Assembly: GCA_020860745.1 (NCBI GenBank)
Contig: JAJBTR010000200.1
Location: 1 to 15,101 of the forward strand
Origin: Lachnospiraceae bacterium
GTDB lineage: Bacteria > Bacillota > Clostridia > Lachnospirales > Lachnospiraceae
Length of the DNA: 15,101 bases
Direction: 5' to 3'
Each line of letters begins with the position of its first letter. Positions within the stretch are counted from its first letter, which is position 1. The translations under genes were made by a program, and so were the position numbers. Below are positions 6,714 through 13,401 of this stretch, piece after piece. A model generated the notes under the pieces. It did no database searches. It was not told the DNA's origin and was given only the letters and a program-made list of their open reading frames with translations.

Positions 6714-7915
6714 AGAAAAAAGCAGTGGTATATCTGATCTGCGTTTTGGGTCTGGCGCCTGTTCTGGGAGGATGCGGTCAGGAGGATGCCGGTGAAACCG
6801 CAGGCAGTGAAAGCAGTGAGAACAGTGTTTCGGTCTCGGCGGAAGCGGAATCGTCGGAGATTATAACAGCAGATACGATTTTGCAGAATTCGAAATATGA
6901 CGCGACGCAATATGTTATTCTGATGGATGATTATATGAATCTGACGGTGGAACTTGAGTCAGATTATGAGGTGACGGATGCGGATATACAGGAGTACATT
7001 GAGAACAATGTACTGTCGGTTTATCCGATGATGGTGAGCACAGATAAAACCACGGTAGAGGATGGCGATATTGCAAATATTGAGTATTCCGGCACAGTGG
7101 CCGGGGAAGCGTTCGATGGCGGGGCCGCGGAGGGATATAACCTGACGATAGGGTCCGGTACGTTTATTGACGGATTTGAAGATGGACTGATTGGCGCTGC
7201 CGTCGGAAATACGGTGGAACTGGAACTTACTTTTCCCGAAGATTATACTTCGGAAGACCTGGCCGGACAGGATGTGGTGTTTACTGTGACGGTTAATTAC
7301 ATTGCGGAGGAGCAGACGCTTTCCTACGATGAGATAACGGATGAGTATGTGGAGAGTGTGCTTGGGGATTCTTATTCCTCTGTAGATGAGATGCTGGAGG
7401 GAGCGCGGTCTTATCTGGAGAGTTATAATGCTTATCAGAAGAACTATGATCTTCAGGATGCAGTTCTGGAGATGCTTCTTTCCGGGTGTACTGTAAACCT
7501 GCCGGAAGGTATGTTGGAAGAGAAAGTAGATTCTGTGATTGCGGATATTAAGGAAGATGCCGAGTCCGCGAATATGACTTACGAGGAATATATCGAGGAA
7601 AACTATTCCTATATGGCCGAGACGACGGATGACTTTGAAGCTTATCTGTCGGATGAGTGGGAGTCGTCCATGAATCAGGATATGATTCTGGAGGCAATCG
7701 TGGCGGAACAGCAGATTTCAATCAGCTCGGACGAGTTTGAAGAGTGGGTGAATGCCTGGGTTGAATACTATGGATTTGAGAGCACCGAAGATTTTTATGA
7801 TACCTATGGAGATGAGGATACGATGCTGCTCAATTATGCAAAGAATCAGGCTTTGGCGGCTGTGATGGATGGCGCTGCTACGACGGTTGCGGCGGAGACG
7901 GATGAGGTTGAGTAG
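6710..7915 (+). CDS. FKBP/trigger-factor-like lipoprotein, putative extracytoplasmic foldase
   Basis: This is a predicted surface lipoprotein with peptidyl-prolyl isomerase features. The signal peptide ends in LGGC (Cys22), followed by a Ser/Glu-rich linker to about residue 55. An FKBP-type domain (about 112-197) has the trigger-factor signature: VEDGDIANIEYSGTV, then a G-E-AFDGG segment, then GTFIDGFEDGLIGA and an L-FPEDY segment. The rest (about 198-395) is acidic and mostly helical, like a trigger factor C-terminal chaperone domain. Unlike true trigger factor, it lacks the ribosome-binding N-domain and is exported. AAAGGAAG precedes the ATG, which overlaps the yesL stop by 4 bp. Its place in a sugar locus suggests folding help for exported proteins such as the binding protein, but that is inference. 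Some active-site aromatics of FKBPs are not obvious, so catalysis is uncertain. Confidence 0.88.
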   Translation: MKKKAVVYLICVLGLAPVLGGCGQEDAGETAGSESSENSVSVSAEAESSEIITADTILQNSKYDATQYVILMDDYMNLTVELESDYEVTDADIQEYIENNVLSVYPMMVSTDKTTVEDGDIANIEYSGTVAGEAFDGGAAEGYNLTIGSGTFIDGFEDGLIGAAVGNTVELELTFPEDYTSEDLAGQDVVFTVTVNYIAEEQTLSYDEITDEYVESVLGDSYSSVDEMLEGARSYLESYNAYQKNYDLQDAVLEMLLSGCTVNLPEGMLEEKVDSVIADIKEDAESANMTYEEYIEENYSYMAETTDDFEAYLSDEWESSMNQDMILEAIVAEQQISISSDEFEEWVNAWVEYYGFESTEDFYDTYGDEDTMLLNYAKNQALAAVMDGAATTVAAETDEVE

Positions 7916-8054
7916 GAAAGATTATGATTCGTGCATCAAACGGAGTAGGATATCCGGATACTACCGTGATGTCCTTTAAGGCCTGGTAAACGATATTTTC
8001 GTCTGTATGGGGCAGGACGGAAAATTTTCTGACAAATACGAGGAGAATGGTATT

Positions 8055-10340
8055 ATGGCAAAGACTTCAAATGAAATTCTGGAAATTGTAAAAAATCTGA
8101 CTGTGGATGAGAAAATCCGCTGCTGTGCCCTGTATCAGGACCGTTTTGGAAATCTGCCGCGATATGGAATCGCCTATCGATCCTGCGATAACCCTTCCGG
8201 CGGATGGTGCGAGTATTTTCGCCTTCCCAGAGAGGAAATGGAGGATAAATTCTGGGGGACCTGCTTTCCCCAGGCGGCGGCTCAGGGTGCAACCTGGGAT
8301 CCGGAACTGGCATATGCCATCGGCGAAGCACAGGGAAAGGAATGCAAAAACCAGGACGTGGATATCATCCTTCGACCCGGTGTAAATATGAAGCGGAGCC
8401 CTCTGGGCGGACGTAACTTTGAGTACTATTCGGAGGATCCCTGGCTGGCGGCGGAGATGGGGGCGAATTATATTAACGGCGTCCAGAGTCAGCACGTAGC
8501 GGCCAATCTGAAGCATTTTGTGTGCAACAACCAGGAATATGAGCGGATGACCACGAACGCGGTGGTGGATGAGCGGACGCTGAACGAGCTTTATCTGCGG
8601 GTGTTCCAGCTTGTTCTGGAAAAATCGGATCCGTGGACGATCATGAGCTGCTATAACAAGGTTAATGGCAAGTGGGTGCACCAGAATTCTTATCTGATGG
8701 ATAAACTGCGCAATGAGTTTGGCTATCGGGGGCTGGTCATGTCCGATGCATTCGCGGTTCACTACAGAGAGGATAAGGTGGAAGGCCACAAGTGCGGGCT
8801 TGACGTGGAACTGGCCGAGGAAGATAATCATGTGCATTTTCTTCGTGACGCATATCACAACGGGGAAATCTCTGAGAAAGCGCTGGATGCGATTGCGTAC
8901 CGTGTGATTGAGTGTTTTTATAAGATACATGACGGATATATGGTGCCGGAAATCAATCTGGAGGCGCATCATGCCCTCGCGAAGCGCGGGGCTCTGGAGG
9001 GCGCTGTGCTGCTGGAGAACGACGGTGTTCTTCCGCTTGATGCGCAAAAGTTGGATCGCCTGGCTGTGATCGGAGCTTTTGCTAAGGCACCCTGTTACAT
9101 GGGCGGCGGGTCCGGACATATGAATGGACATACGCTGGACATTCCCACAGATGAGATTGACCGGTTGATGGGCGGAAAACCGTATGCCTATGCGGCGGGA
9201 TATCAGATCAACGCGGGTTTCCCGCCGGAGGATACGCCCCGTCCGGATCTGGTGGCGGAAGCGGTGGAGACAGCGAGACAGGCGGGAACCGTGATTCTTT
9301 TCGCCGGATATCCGTATGGCGTGGAGTCGGAGGGGTATGACCGGACCGATCTGCTTTTGCCGAAGAGTCAGCGGGATTTGCTGGATGCGGTTCTGGAGGT
9401 AAATGAGAATGTGATTCTGGTAATTAATACCGGCGCGCCGGTAGATATTACTGCTTATAATAAGAGAGTGAGGGCAGTGCTCCAGGGCGGCTACGCCGGA
9501 GAGGCATCCGGCAGTGCTTCTGTCGATATCCTGTTTGGGCTGGCGGAACCCGGCGGCCGGCTTCCGGAAACCTGGCCGCGCAGACTGGAGGATACGCCTG
9601 CGTATCTGAATTTTCCCTCCTATCCTGACACCGTGCCGGATGTTGTCTACGGAGAAGGGCTTTACATCGGTTACCGGTGGTATGATGCGCGGAAGATGGA
9701 GGTAGAGTACCCGTTCGGCTATGGACTTTCTTATACGACGTTTGCGTACAGTGATCTTGCGCTTGACCGGACAGAGACAGATGCGGAGGGCAGCGTGACG
9801 GTTACTTTCCGGGTGAAAAATACCGGCAACCGCCCCGGCTCGGATGTGGCGCAGGTCTATGTCCGCGCGGCGGATTCTTCGATTCATCGTCCGGTTAAGG
9901 AACTGCGCGGGTTTCAGAAGGTCCGCTTGCAGCCGGAGGAGGAGACAACAGTTTCCGTGACATTAGGGCGCAGGGCGTTTGAATGCTATACATCCGCGCT
10001 TCATAAATGGGTGGTAGAGGAAGGCAATTATGAGATTCTGGTTGGCAGAAGTTCCCGGGATATTCAGTTTTCTGCTTCGATAAAGATTCATTCGGACGAG
10101 AAAGTGAAGCTCTTTAGCCCGCAGACGCAGCTCGGCCATTTTTTGAAAGAGCCTGGATTTACAGAGGCGATCGCAGATCAGCCGCAGGAGGTCCGCGACT
10201 GGTTTGATGAGGAGAAAAATCCAATCCTTCCGCTCGGCGTGGCAATTCCTTTCGGTCAGTTTGGCGAGGCTGATCTGGGGCAGGGAAAACTGTCTCAGGA
10301 TATGATACAGGGGGTTGTGAATAAATTAAATCAGGGGTGA
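8055..10340 (+). CDS. Glycoside hydrolase family 3, beta-glucosidase type
   Basis: This cytoplasmic exo-acting beta-glycosidase has 761 residues and no signal peptide. The GH3 N-terminal barrel (about 35-285) contains KHF and the nucleophile Asp231 in GLVMSDAFAV. The GH3 C-terminal sandwich (about 313-550) has the ESEGYDRTDLLLP loop, in which Glu426 or its neighbour Glu424 is the likely acid/base. A fibronectin-III-like domain (about 590-665, VKNTGNRPGSDVAQVYV) follows. Beyond it lies a tail of about 80 residues that is not part of the core family. I took the ATG at 8055 because AGGAGA lies 8 nt upstream; an in-frame ATG at 8007 has no ribosome site. Beta-glucosidase is the commonest activity, but xylosidase or others are possible. 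It probably releases terminal sugars from the imported substrate. Confidence 0.93.
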   Translation: MAKTSNEILEIVKNLTVDEKIRCCALYQDRFGNLPRYGIAYRSCDNPSGGWCEYFRLPREEMEDKFWGTCFPQAAAQGATWDPELAYAIGEAQGKECKNQDVDIILRPGVNMKRSPLGGRNFEYYSEDPWLAAEMGANYINGVQSQHVAANLKHFVCNNQEYERMTTNAVVDERTLNELYLRVFQLVLEKSDPWTIMSCYNKVNGKWVHQNSYLMDKLRNEFGYRGLVMSDAFAVHYREDKVEGHKCGLDVELAEEDNHVHFLRDAYHNGEISEKALDAIAYRVIECFYKIHDGYMVPEINLEAHHALAKRGALEGAVLLENDGVLPLDAQKLDRLAVIGAFAKAPCYMGGGSGHMNGHTLDIPTDEIDRLMGGKPYAYAAGYQINAGFPPEDTPRPDLVAEAVETARQAGTVILFAGYPYGVESEGYDRTDLLLPKSQRDLLDAVLEVNENVILVINTGAPVDITAYNKRVRAVLQGGYAGEASGSASVDILFGLAEPGGRLPETWPRRLEDTPAYLNFPSYPDTVPDVVYGEGLYIGYRWYDARKMEVEYPFGYGLSYTTFAYSDLALDRTETDAEGSVTVTFRVKNTGNRPGSDVAQVYVRAADSSIHRPVKELRGFQKVRLQPEEETTVSVTLGRRAFECYTSALHKWVVEEGNYEILVGRSSRDIQFSASIKIHSDEKVKLFSPQTQLGHFLKEPGFTEAIADQPQEVRDWFDEEKNPILPLGVAIPFGQFGEADLGQGKLSQDMIQGVVNKLNQG

Positions 10341-10381
10341 GGCAGAATTTATGACCATTCTGTGAATTATTAGAATTTTTC

Positions 10382-10410
10382 TTGCACCGTATTTGATTTG
10401 TTTTTATAAT
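10382..10410 (+). promoter_or_regulatory. Near-consensus promoter for truA
   Basis: TTGCAC (10382-10387) and a perfect TATAAT (10405-10410) are separated by exactly 17 nt. Transcription should start near 10417, about 240 nt before truA. The region before it (10341-10381) holds only short AT-rich inverted repeats and no convincing terminator for the GH3 gene. Confidence 0.8.
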
Positions 10411-10543
10411 GAAAAATGTATTTGCGATTGCAGAGGCAGCGTTCGGATATGCTGTCTCTGTTGCTTTTCGCAGGGGTATCGGAGTGCATCCGGAAATGGT
10501 GGGGACTATGATAGAATATCTATTGGAAGCAGACGCACAATAA
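10409..10543 (+). CDS. Possible small protein or gene remnant, 44 aa
   Basis: An ATG at 10409 opens a 44-codon frame ending in TAA at 10541-10543. The product is alanine- and valine-rich near the start and has an amphipathic-looking end (HPEMVGTMIEYLLEADAQ). Coding character is visible: half of its codons begin with G and about three quarters with a purine, as in the real genes here. Against it, there is no Shine-Dalgarno sequence before the ATG, and the ATG overlaps the -10 box of the truA promoter, so a transcript from that promoter would not contain it. It could be translated from GH3 readthrough transcripts, or be the decayed piece of a larger gene. I recognise no family. Confidence 0.3.
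   Translation: MKNVFAIAEAAFGYAVSVAFRRGIGVHPEMVGTMIEYLLEADAQ
10431..10460 (+). promoter_or_regulatory. Stem-loop early in the truA leader, attenuator-like
   Basis: CAGAGGCAGC (10431-10440) pairs with GCTGTCTCTG (10451-10460) over 10 bp with one G-U wobble and a 10-nt loop. TTGCTTTTC follows, a weak T-rich tail. It begins about 14 nt after the predicted transcription start, so it could terminate or pause truA transcripts early, or merely shape the leader. Confidence 0.45.
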
Positions 10544-10603
10544 TCTGTGGAATGTTTGGTCTGGCATCCGGATAAGCTGGGATGGAACGGGAAAACAACT
10601 TTT

Positions 10604-10632
10604 GTCAGAAGAGGTGAGGATGAGCTTCTGAC
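10604..10632 (+). promoter_or_regulatory. Perfect inverted repeat just upstream of truA
   Basis: GTCAGAAG (10604-10611) and CTTCTGAC (10625-10632) are perfect inverted repeats with a 13-nt loop; three more U-G pairs can extend the stem outward. It ends 14 nt before the truA ribosome site. The loop carries a GAGGTGAGG motif directly before ATG AGC TTC TGA, a three-codon frame whose codons lie in the stem. Control of truA translation is possible but unproven. Confidence 0.45.
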
Positions 10633-10657
10633 GGGTTTAAGAAAGCGGAGCACGATT

Positions 10658-11401
10658 ATGAGAAATAATTATAAGATGATCCTGTCCTATGACGGATCCC
10701 GGTATTTTGGCTGGGAGCATCAGCCAAACACGCCGATGACGATACAGGGAAAGCTGGAACAGGTCCTGACCCGGATGACGGGGCAGGATGTGGAAGTGAT
10801 CGGAGCGGGCCGCACGGACGCCGGCGTCCATGCGCGGGGGATGGTGGCCAACGCACATTTTGAGACGGAGCTTTCGGATGTTGAGATCCGGGATTACATG
10901 AACCGTTATCTCCCGGAAGATATCTGTGTCCGGGAGGTGCGGCAGGCGTCGGATCGTTTTCACAGCCGCTACAATGCTCTGGGGAAGACCTATCGCTATA
11001 CCTGTTACGTGGGTGATGGGAAGCCGGTGTTTGACCGGAAGTATGTCTATGTCCCGGAGGACAGCCCGGATGTGGAACAAATGCGCAAAGCAGCAGAGTA
11101 TCTGATAGGAACTCACGATTTTGCCTCTTTTTGCAGCAATCCGCGGATGAAAAAATCTACGGTGCGGAAGGTGGACCGCATCGAGATTGCCCGGAAGGGA
11201 GCGTACCTGTATTTCACTTATCATGGAACCGGTTTTCTGCAGCATATGGTGCGGATCCTGACCGGCACACTTCTGGAGGTGGGGTATGGGAAGCGGGAGC
11301 CGGAGAGCATGGCAGAACTGCTCGAGGCTCGGCAGCGCTCGCAGGCAGGCTTTACAGCCCCGGCGAAGGGGCTGTGTCTTTTAAAAGTAGACTATGATTA
11401 G
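10658..11401 (+). CDS. truA: tRNA pseudouridine(38-40) synthase TruA
   Basis: TruA converts uridines 38-40 in the anticodon arm of many tRNAs to pseudouridine in the cytoplasm. The 247-residue protein matches the family length. It carries the catalytic motif GRTDAGVHA with Asp54, the early YDGSRYFGWEHQP segment, and the C-terminal GTGFLQHMVRILTGTLLEVG helix. The frame extends upstream to an ATG at 10547, but those codons do not resemble TruA. GGAG (10647-10650), 7 nt before the ATG at 10658, supports this start. It is transcribed from its own promoter through a long structured leader. Its TAG stop overlaps the opposing ketopantoate-reductase-type stop by 4 bp. The call is firm. Confidence 0.96.
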   Translation: MRNNYKMILSYDGSRYFGWEHQPNTPMTIQGKLEQVLTRMTGQDVEVIGAGRTDAGVHARGMVANAHFETELSDVEIRDYMNRYLPEDICVREVRQASDRFHSRYNALGKTYRYTCYVGDGKPVFDRKYVYVPEDSPDVEQMRKAAEYLIGTHDFASFCSNPRMKKSTVRKVDRIEIARKGAYLYFTYHGTGFLQHMVRILTGTLLEVGYGKREPESMAELLEARQRSQAGFTAPAKGLCLLKVDYD

Positions 11402-12351
11402 TAGTTATCCTCCAGGGAGCGGATCAGTTCACAGATCATCTGATGTGTCGGCACGCTCAGATGATGCTTTTTTGCAAGACGGACGATGCACCCGTTTAAG
11501 GTGTCGATCTCCGTCTTCTGTTTTTTCTCAATGTCCTGCAGCGTGGAAGAACGGTGTGCGTAAGTATCCGGAACCAGTTTTCCGTAGAATTCCGCGCGGT
11601 AATCATCCGGCGTATCCCAGAAAGTGCGGTATCCGCAGTGCTCCATCAGCAGGAAAGTCTCGTCGATGAGGCGGTCCATGATCGACCGGGAGGCGTCAGA
11701 TTCCGTCAGTTTTCCGTAGGGAACCTGTAAAATAGCGCCGAGAGGGTTTAATGTTGTATTGTAGAGCATTTTTGCCCAGAGGGCTTCGGACAGGACATCT
11801 GTGGTCTCACTGGGAATCCCGGAGGCCGCGATTGCGCGGGCGAGGGGCTCCATACAGTCTGTGTTTTTCCCATATAAAGAACCGAAAAGAATCGGCGCGG
11901 TATGTACTGTGATGTTGCTGACATTGGGCGTGGTGCGGGCAAATCCGGTGATGACACGAGCCTGGTAGATCTGTTCCTCTGAAAAATAAGCGCGAAACGG
12001 CGTATCATTGCCCCAGCCATTTTGCAGTATAACGATTTTTGCGCTGCCTGCCAGCTTTTCCCGGTGTGCCGCAAGGTTCGCTGCGACATCTGCGTTGGCC
12101 AGGGTCTTGGTGCAGACCATGGCATAGTCGATGCTTTGGTCGGCCAGTTCGGAAAGATCTGCGATTGCTGTGATTTCTCCGGCGGGGACGCCGATCTCCC
12201 CGAACAATCCGGTACGCCAGATGCCTCCCTCTTGAATTTCCTTTTTTGTGTTCTCTCTCGCAAGGAATGTGATTTTTATGCCCTGGGAATGCAGAGATGC
12301 GCCCAGGGAGATGCCGATAGCCCCGGCTCCGATAATGAGTGTGTGTGTCAT
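11398..12351 (-). CDS. 2-dehydropantoate 2-reductase (ketopantoate reductase) family protein
   Basis: The family reduces 2-dehydropantoate to pantoate with NADPH in pantothenate and coenzyme A synthesis. The 317-residue protein has an N-terminal Rossmann motif, GAGAIG (residues 8-13), a CTKTLAN segment (80-86), and the signature AKMLYNTTLNPLGA, whose Lys194 matches the catalytic lysine of PanE. The C-terminal STLQDIEKKQKTEIDTLNG segment is also typical. AAGGAT lies 5 nt before the ATG. A good promoter lies upstream (12383-12411). No other pantothenate genes are near, and genomes often have several PanE-like paralogs acting on other 2-keto acids, so I give no gene symbol. It converges on truA with overlapping stop codons and no terminator between. 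Confidence 0.9.
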   Translation of the reverse strand: MTHTLIIGAGAIGISLGASLHSQGIKITFLARENTKKEIQEGGIWRTGLFGEIGVPAGEITAIADLSELADQSIDYAMVCTKTLANADVAANLAAHREKLAGSAKIVILQNGWGNDTPFRAYFSEEQIYQARVITGFARTTPNVSNITVHTAPILFGSLYGKNTDCMEPLARAIAASGIPSETTDVLSEALWAKMLYNTTLNPLGAILQVPYGKLTESDASRSIMDRLIDETFLLMEHCGYRTFWDTPDDYRAEFYGKLVPDTYAHRSSTLQDIEKKQKTEIDTLNGCIVRLAKKHHLSVPTHQMICELIRSLEDNY

Positions 12352-12382
12352 GACGCATCCTTTTCTGCCCCTTTTGAATCAT

Positions 12383-12411
12383 AGTATACTGTTTTTGCAG
12401 AACTCCTGCAA
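12383..12411 (-). promoter_or_regulatory. Promoter of the ketopantoate-reductase-family gene
   Basis: On the minus strand, TTGCAG (12406-12411) and TATACT (12383-12388) are separated by exactly 17 nt. Both boxes are close to consensus. Transcription should begin near 12376, about 25 nt before the start codon. Confidence 0.75.
12395..12411. promoter_or_regulatory. Inverted repeat over the -35 box, possible operator
   Basis: TTGCAG (12395-12400) and CTGCAA (12406-12411) form a perfect 6-bp inverted repeat with a 5-bp spacer. One arm is the -35 box of the minus-strand promoter. The spacing and dyad symmetry fit a repressor site, and it also lies upstream of nth. No matching regulator is in the window, so it remains a candidate. 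Confidence 0.35.
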
Positions 12412-12453
12412 CCGTTTTTGCTTTTCGTTTTGATAGTATTATCCCTTTGTATG

Positions 12454-12462
12454 TGCTATTAT
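12454..12462 (+). promoter_or_regulatory. Candidate extended -10 promoter of nth
   Basis: TGC directly followed by TATTAT (12457-12462) gives the extended -10 form. The nearest -35-like hexamer, TTGATA (12430-12435), is 21 nt away, too far for a standard promoter. The site lies about 60 nt before the nth start. Confidence 0.4.
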
Positions 12463-12523
12463 TATAGAAAAAAAATATGGTAATTAGTGCTGCAGGCGTC
12501 TGCGGCGCAGAATGGAGATTGAT

Positions 12524-13159
12524 ATGACAAAAGAAGAATTAGCTCTGGAAGTGATTGCCCGCCTGAAGCAGGAATACCCCGATGCGGACTGTTCTCTGGA
12601 CTACGATGACGCCTGGAAGCTTCTGGTCAGCGTCCGTTTGGCAGCGCAGTGTACGGACGCCAGAGTGAATGTGGTGGTGCAGGATCTCTATGCAAAATAT
12701 CCCACGGCGGAGGCGCTGGCGGAAGCGGAACCGGAAGAAATTGAAGAAATTGTCCGGCCCTGCGGCCTGGGGCGCAGCAAAGCGAGGGATATCAGCGCCT
12801 GCATGCGGATGCTGCGGGACGTGTACGGCGGAAATGTGCCGGATACGATGGAAGAGCTTTTAAAGCTTCCGGGCGTGGGACGGAAGAGCGCTAACCTGAT
12901 TATGGGGGATGTCTTCGGGAAGCCGGCGATTGTCACGGACACACACTGTATCCGTCTGTCGAACCGGATCGGCCTGGTGGATCATGTGAAGGATCCGAAG
13001 AAAGTGGAGATGGCATTGTGGAAGCTGGTGCCCCCGGAGGAAGGCAACGATCTGTGCCACCGGTTTGTCAATCACGGGAGGGAAGTCTGTACGGCACGGA
13101 CAAAGCCTCATTGTGAGAAATGCTGCCTGGCGGATATTTGCATGAAAACGGATGTCTGA
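12524..13159 (+). CDS. nth: Endonuclease III, DNA base-excision glycosylase/AP lyase
   Basis: Nth removes oxidised pyrimidines from DNA and cleaves the resulting abasic site. The 211-residue protein has the helix-hairpin-helix LPGVGRKSANLI with catalytic Lys121, the catalytic Asp139 in VTDTHCIRLSNR, and a C-terminal iron-sulfur cluster motif at Cys189, Cys197, Cys200 and Cys206. The first cysteine spacing is C-x7-C, one residue longer than the C-x6-C of Escherichia coli Nth. I take the ATG at 12524 because GGAG (12514-12517) lies 6 nt before it; the in-frame ATG at 12512 has no ribosome site and its own bases form that GGAG. It is followed by a long terminator. The call is firm. Confidence 0.95.
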   Translation: MTKEELALEVIARLKQEYPDADCSLDYDDAWKLLVSVRLAAQCTDARVNVVVQDLYAKYPTAEALAEAEPEEIEEIVRPCGLGRSKARDISACMRMLRDVYGGNVPDTMEELLKLPGVGRKSANLIMGDVFGKPAIVTDTHCIRLSNRIGLVDHVKDPKKVEMALWKLVPPEEGNDLCHRFVNHGREVCTARTKPHCEKCCLADICMKTDV

Positions 13160-13173
13160 GCTTTGAACTCTTC

Positions 13174-13249
13174 AAAAGGCGGATGTTTTTGTGCTTTAGA
13201 AGATTGCTTTCATTGTTTGGCACAATAACTTCAAAAACATCCTCTTTTT
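13174..13249 (+). terminator. Terminator after nth with a long stem
   Basis: GGATGTTTTTG (13181-13191) and CAAAAACATCC (13232-13242) are perfect 11-bp inverted repeats. After one mismatch the stem continues with AAAAGG (13174-13179) against CTTTTT (13244-13249), giving 17 pairs and a T-run on the 3' side. The 40-nt loop can form its own small hairpin (ATTGT/ACAAT around 13212-13226). The A-rich 5' arm could also let it act on the other strand. Confidence 0.75.
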
Positions 13250-13283
13250 AACAAAAATCGTCATGGTTTCGGAAAAAGTGAAG

Positions 13284-13292
13284 TGCTATAAT
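13284..13292 (+). promoter_or_regulatory. Extended -10 promoter of the VOC/dehydrogenase unit
   Basis: TGC is followed by a perfect TATAAT (13287-13292), an extended -10 promoter. The -35 region at the proper distance (around 13264-13269) is poor, which this class tolerates. Transcription should start near 13299. Confidence 0.65.
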
Positions 13293-13307
13293 TCTCTATG
13301 AAAAGAG

Positions 13308-13359
13308 GGAATATACCCGGATCCGGTGCGGCGGATCGCTGCAGGGACAGGTGTATTCC
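13308..13359 (+). promoter_or_regulatory. Folded 5' leader before the VOC gene, candidate cis-regulatory RNA
   Basis: An outer stem pairs GGAATATACC (13308-13317) with GGTGTATTCC (13350-13359) over 10 bp with one U-G wobble. Inside it, TGCGGCG (13327-13333) and CGCTGCA (13337-13343) form a 7-bp hairpin with a GAT loop and one G-U. A perfect 10-bp palindrome, CCGGATCCGG (13317-13326), overlaps the outer stem and offers an alternative fold. The structure begins about 10 nt after the predicted transcription start and ends 24 nt before the ribosome site. It does not match a riboswitch class that I recognise, and no T-run follows. Confidence 0.5.
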
Positions 13360-13401
13360 GCGACAATATAAAAGAATACAAAGAAGGAGAGGGTGATTGA
13401 C

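Noticed and set aside
7916..8054. Promoter or cre site before the GH3 gene
   Set aside because: AT-rich palindromes such as GAAAATTTTC occur, but no -35/-10 pair with proper spacing and no full match to a cre consensus was found.
8067..9887. Long open frame on the minus strand (606 codons) inside the GH3 gene
   Set aside because: It is antisense to an unmistakable GH3 enzyme; its product is rich in Arg, His and Ile with no recognisable domain, as expected from the complement of a coding gene.
10343..10380. Possible terminator of the GH3 gene
   Set aside because: CAGAAT/ATTCTG and ATTCT/AGAAT stems are only 5-6 bp, AT-rich and mutually exclusive, so I do not call a terminator.
13174..13249. 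Miniature inverted-repeat mobile element
   Set aside because: Long inverted repeats and a short interior fit a MITE, but there is no target-site duplication visible, and position after nth with a T-run fits a terminator better.
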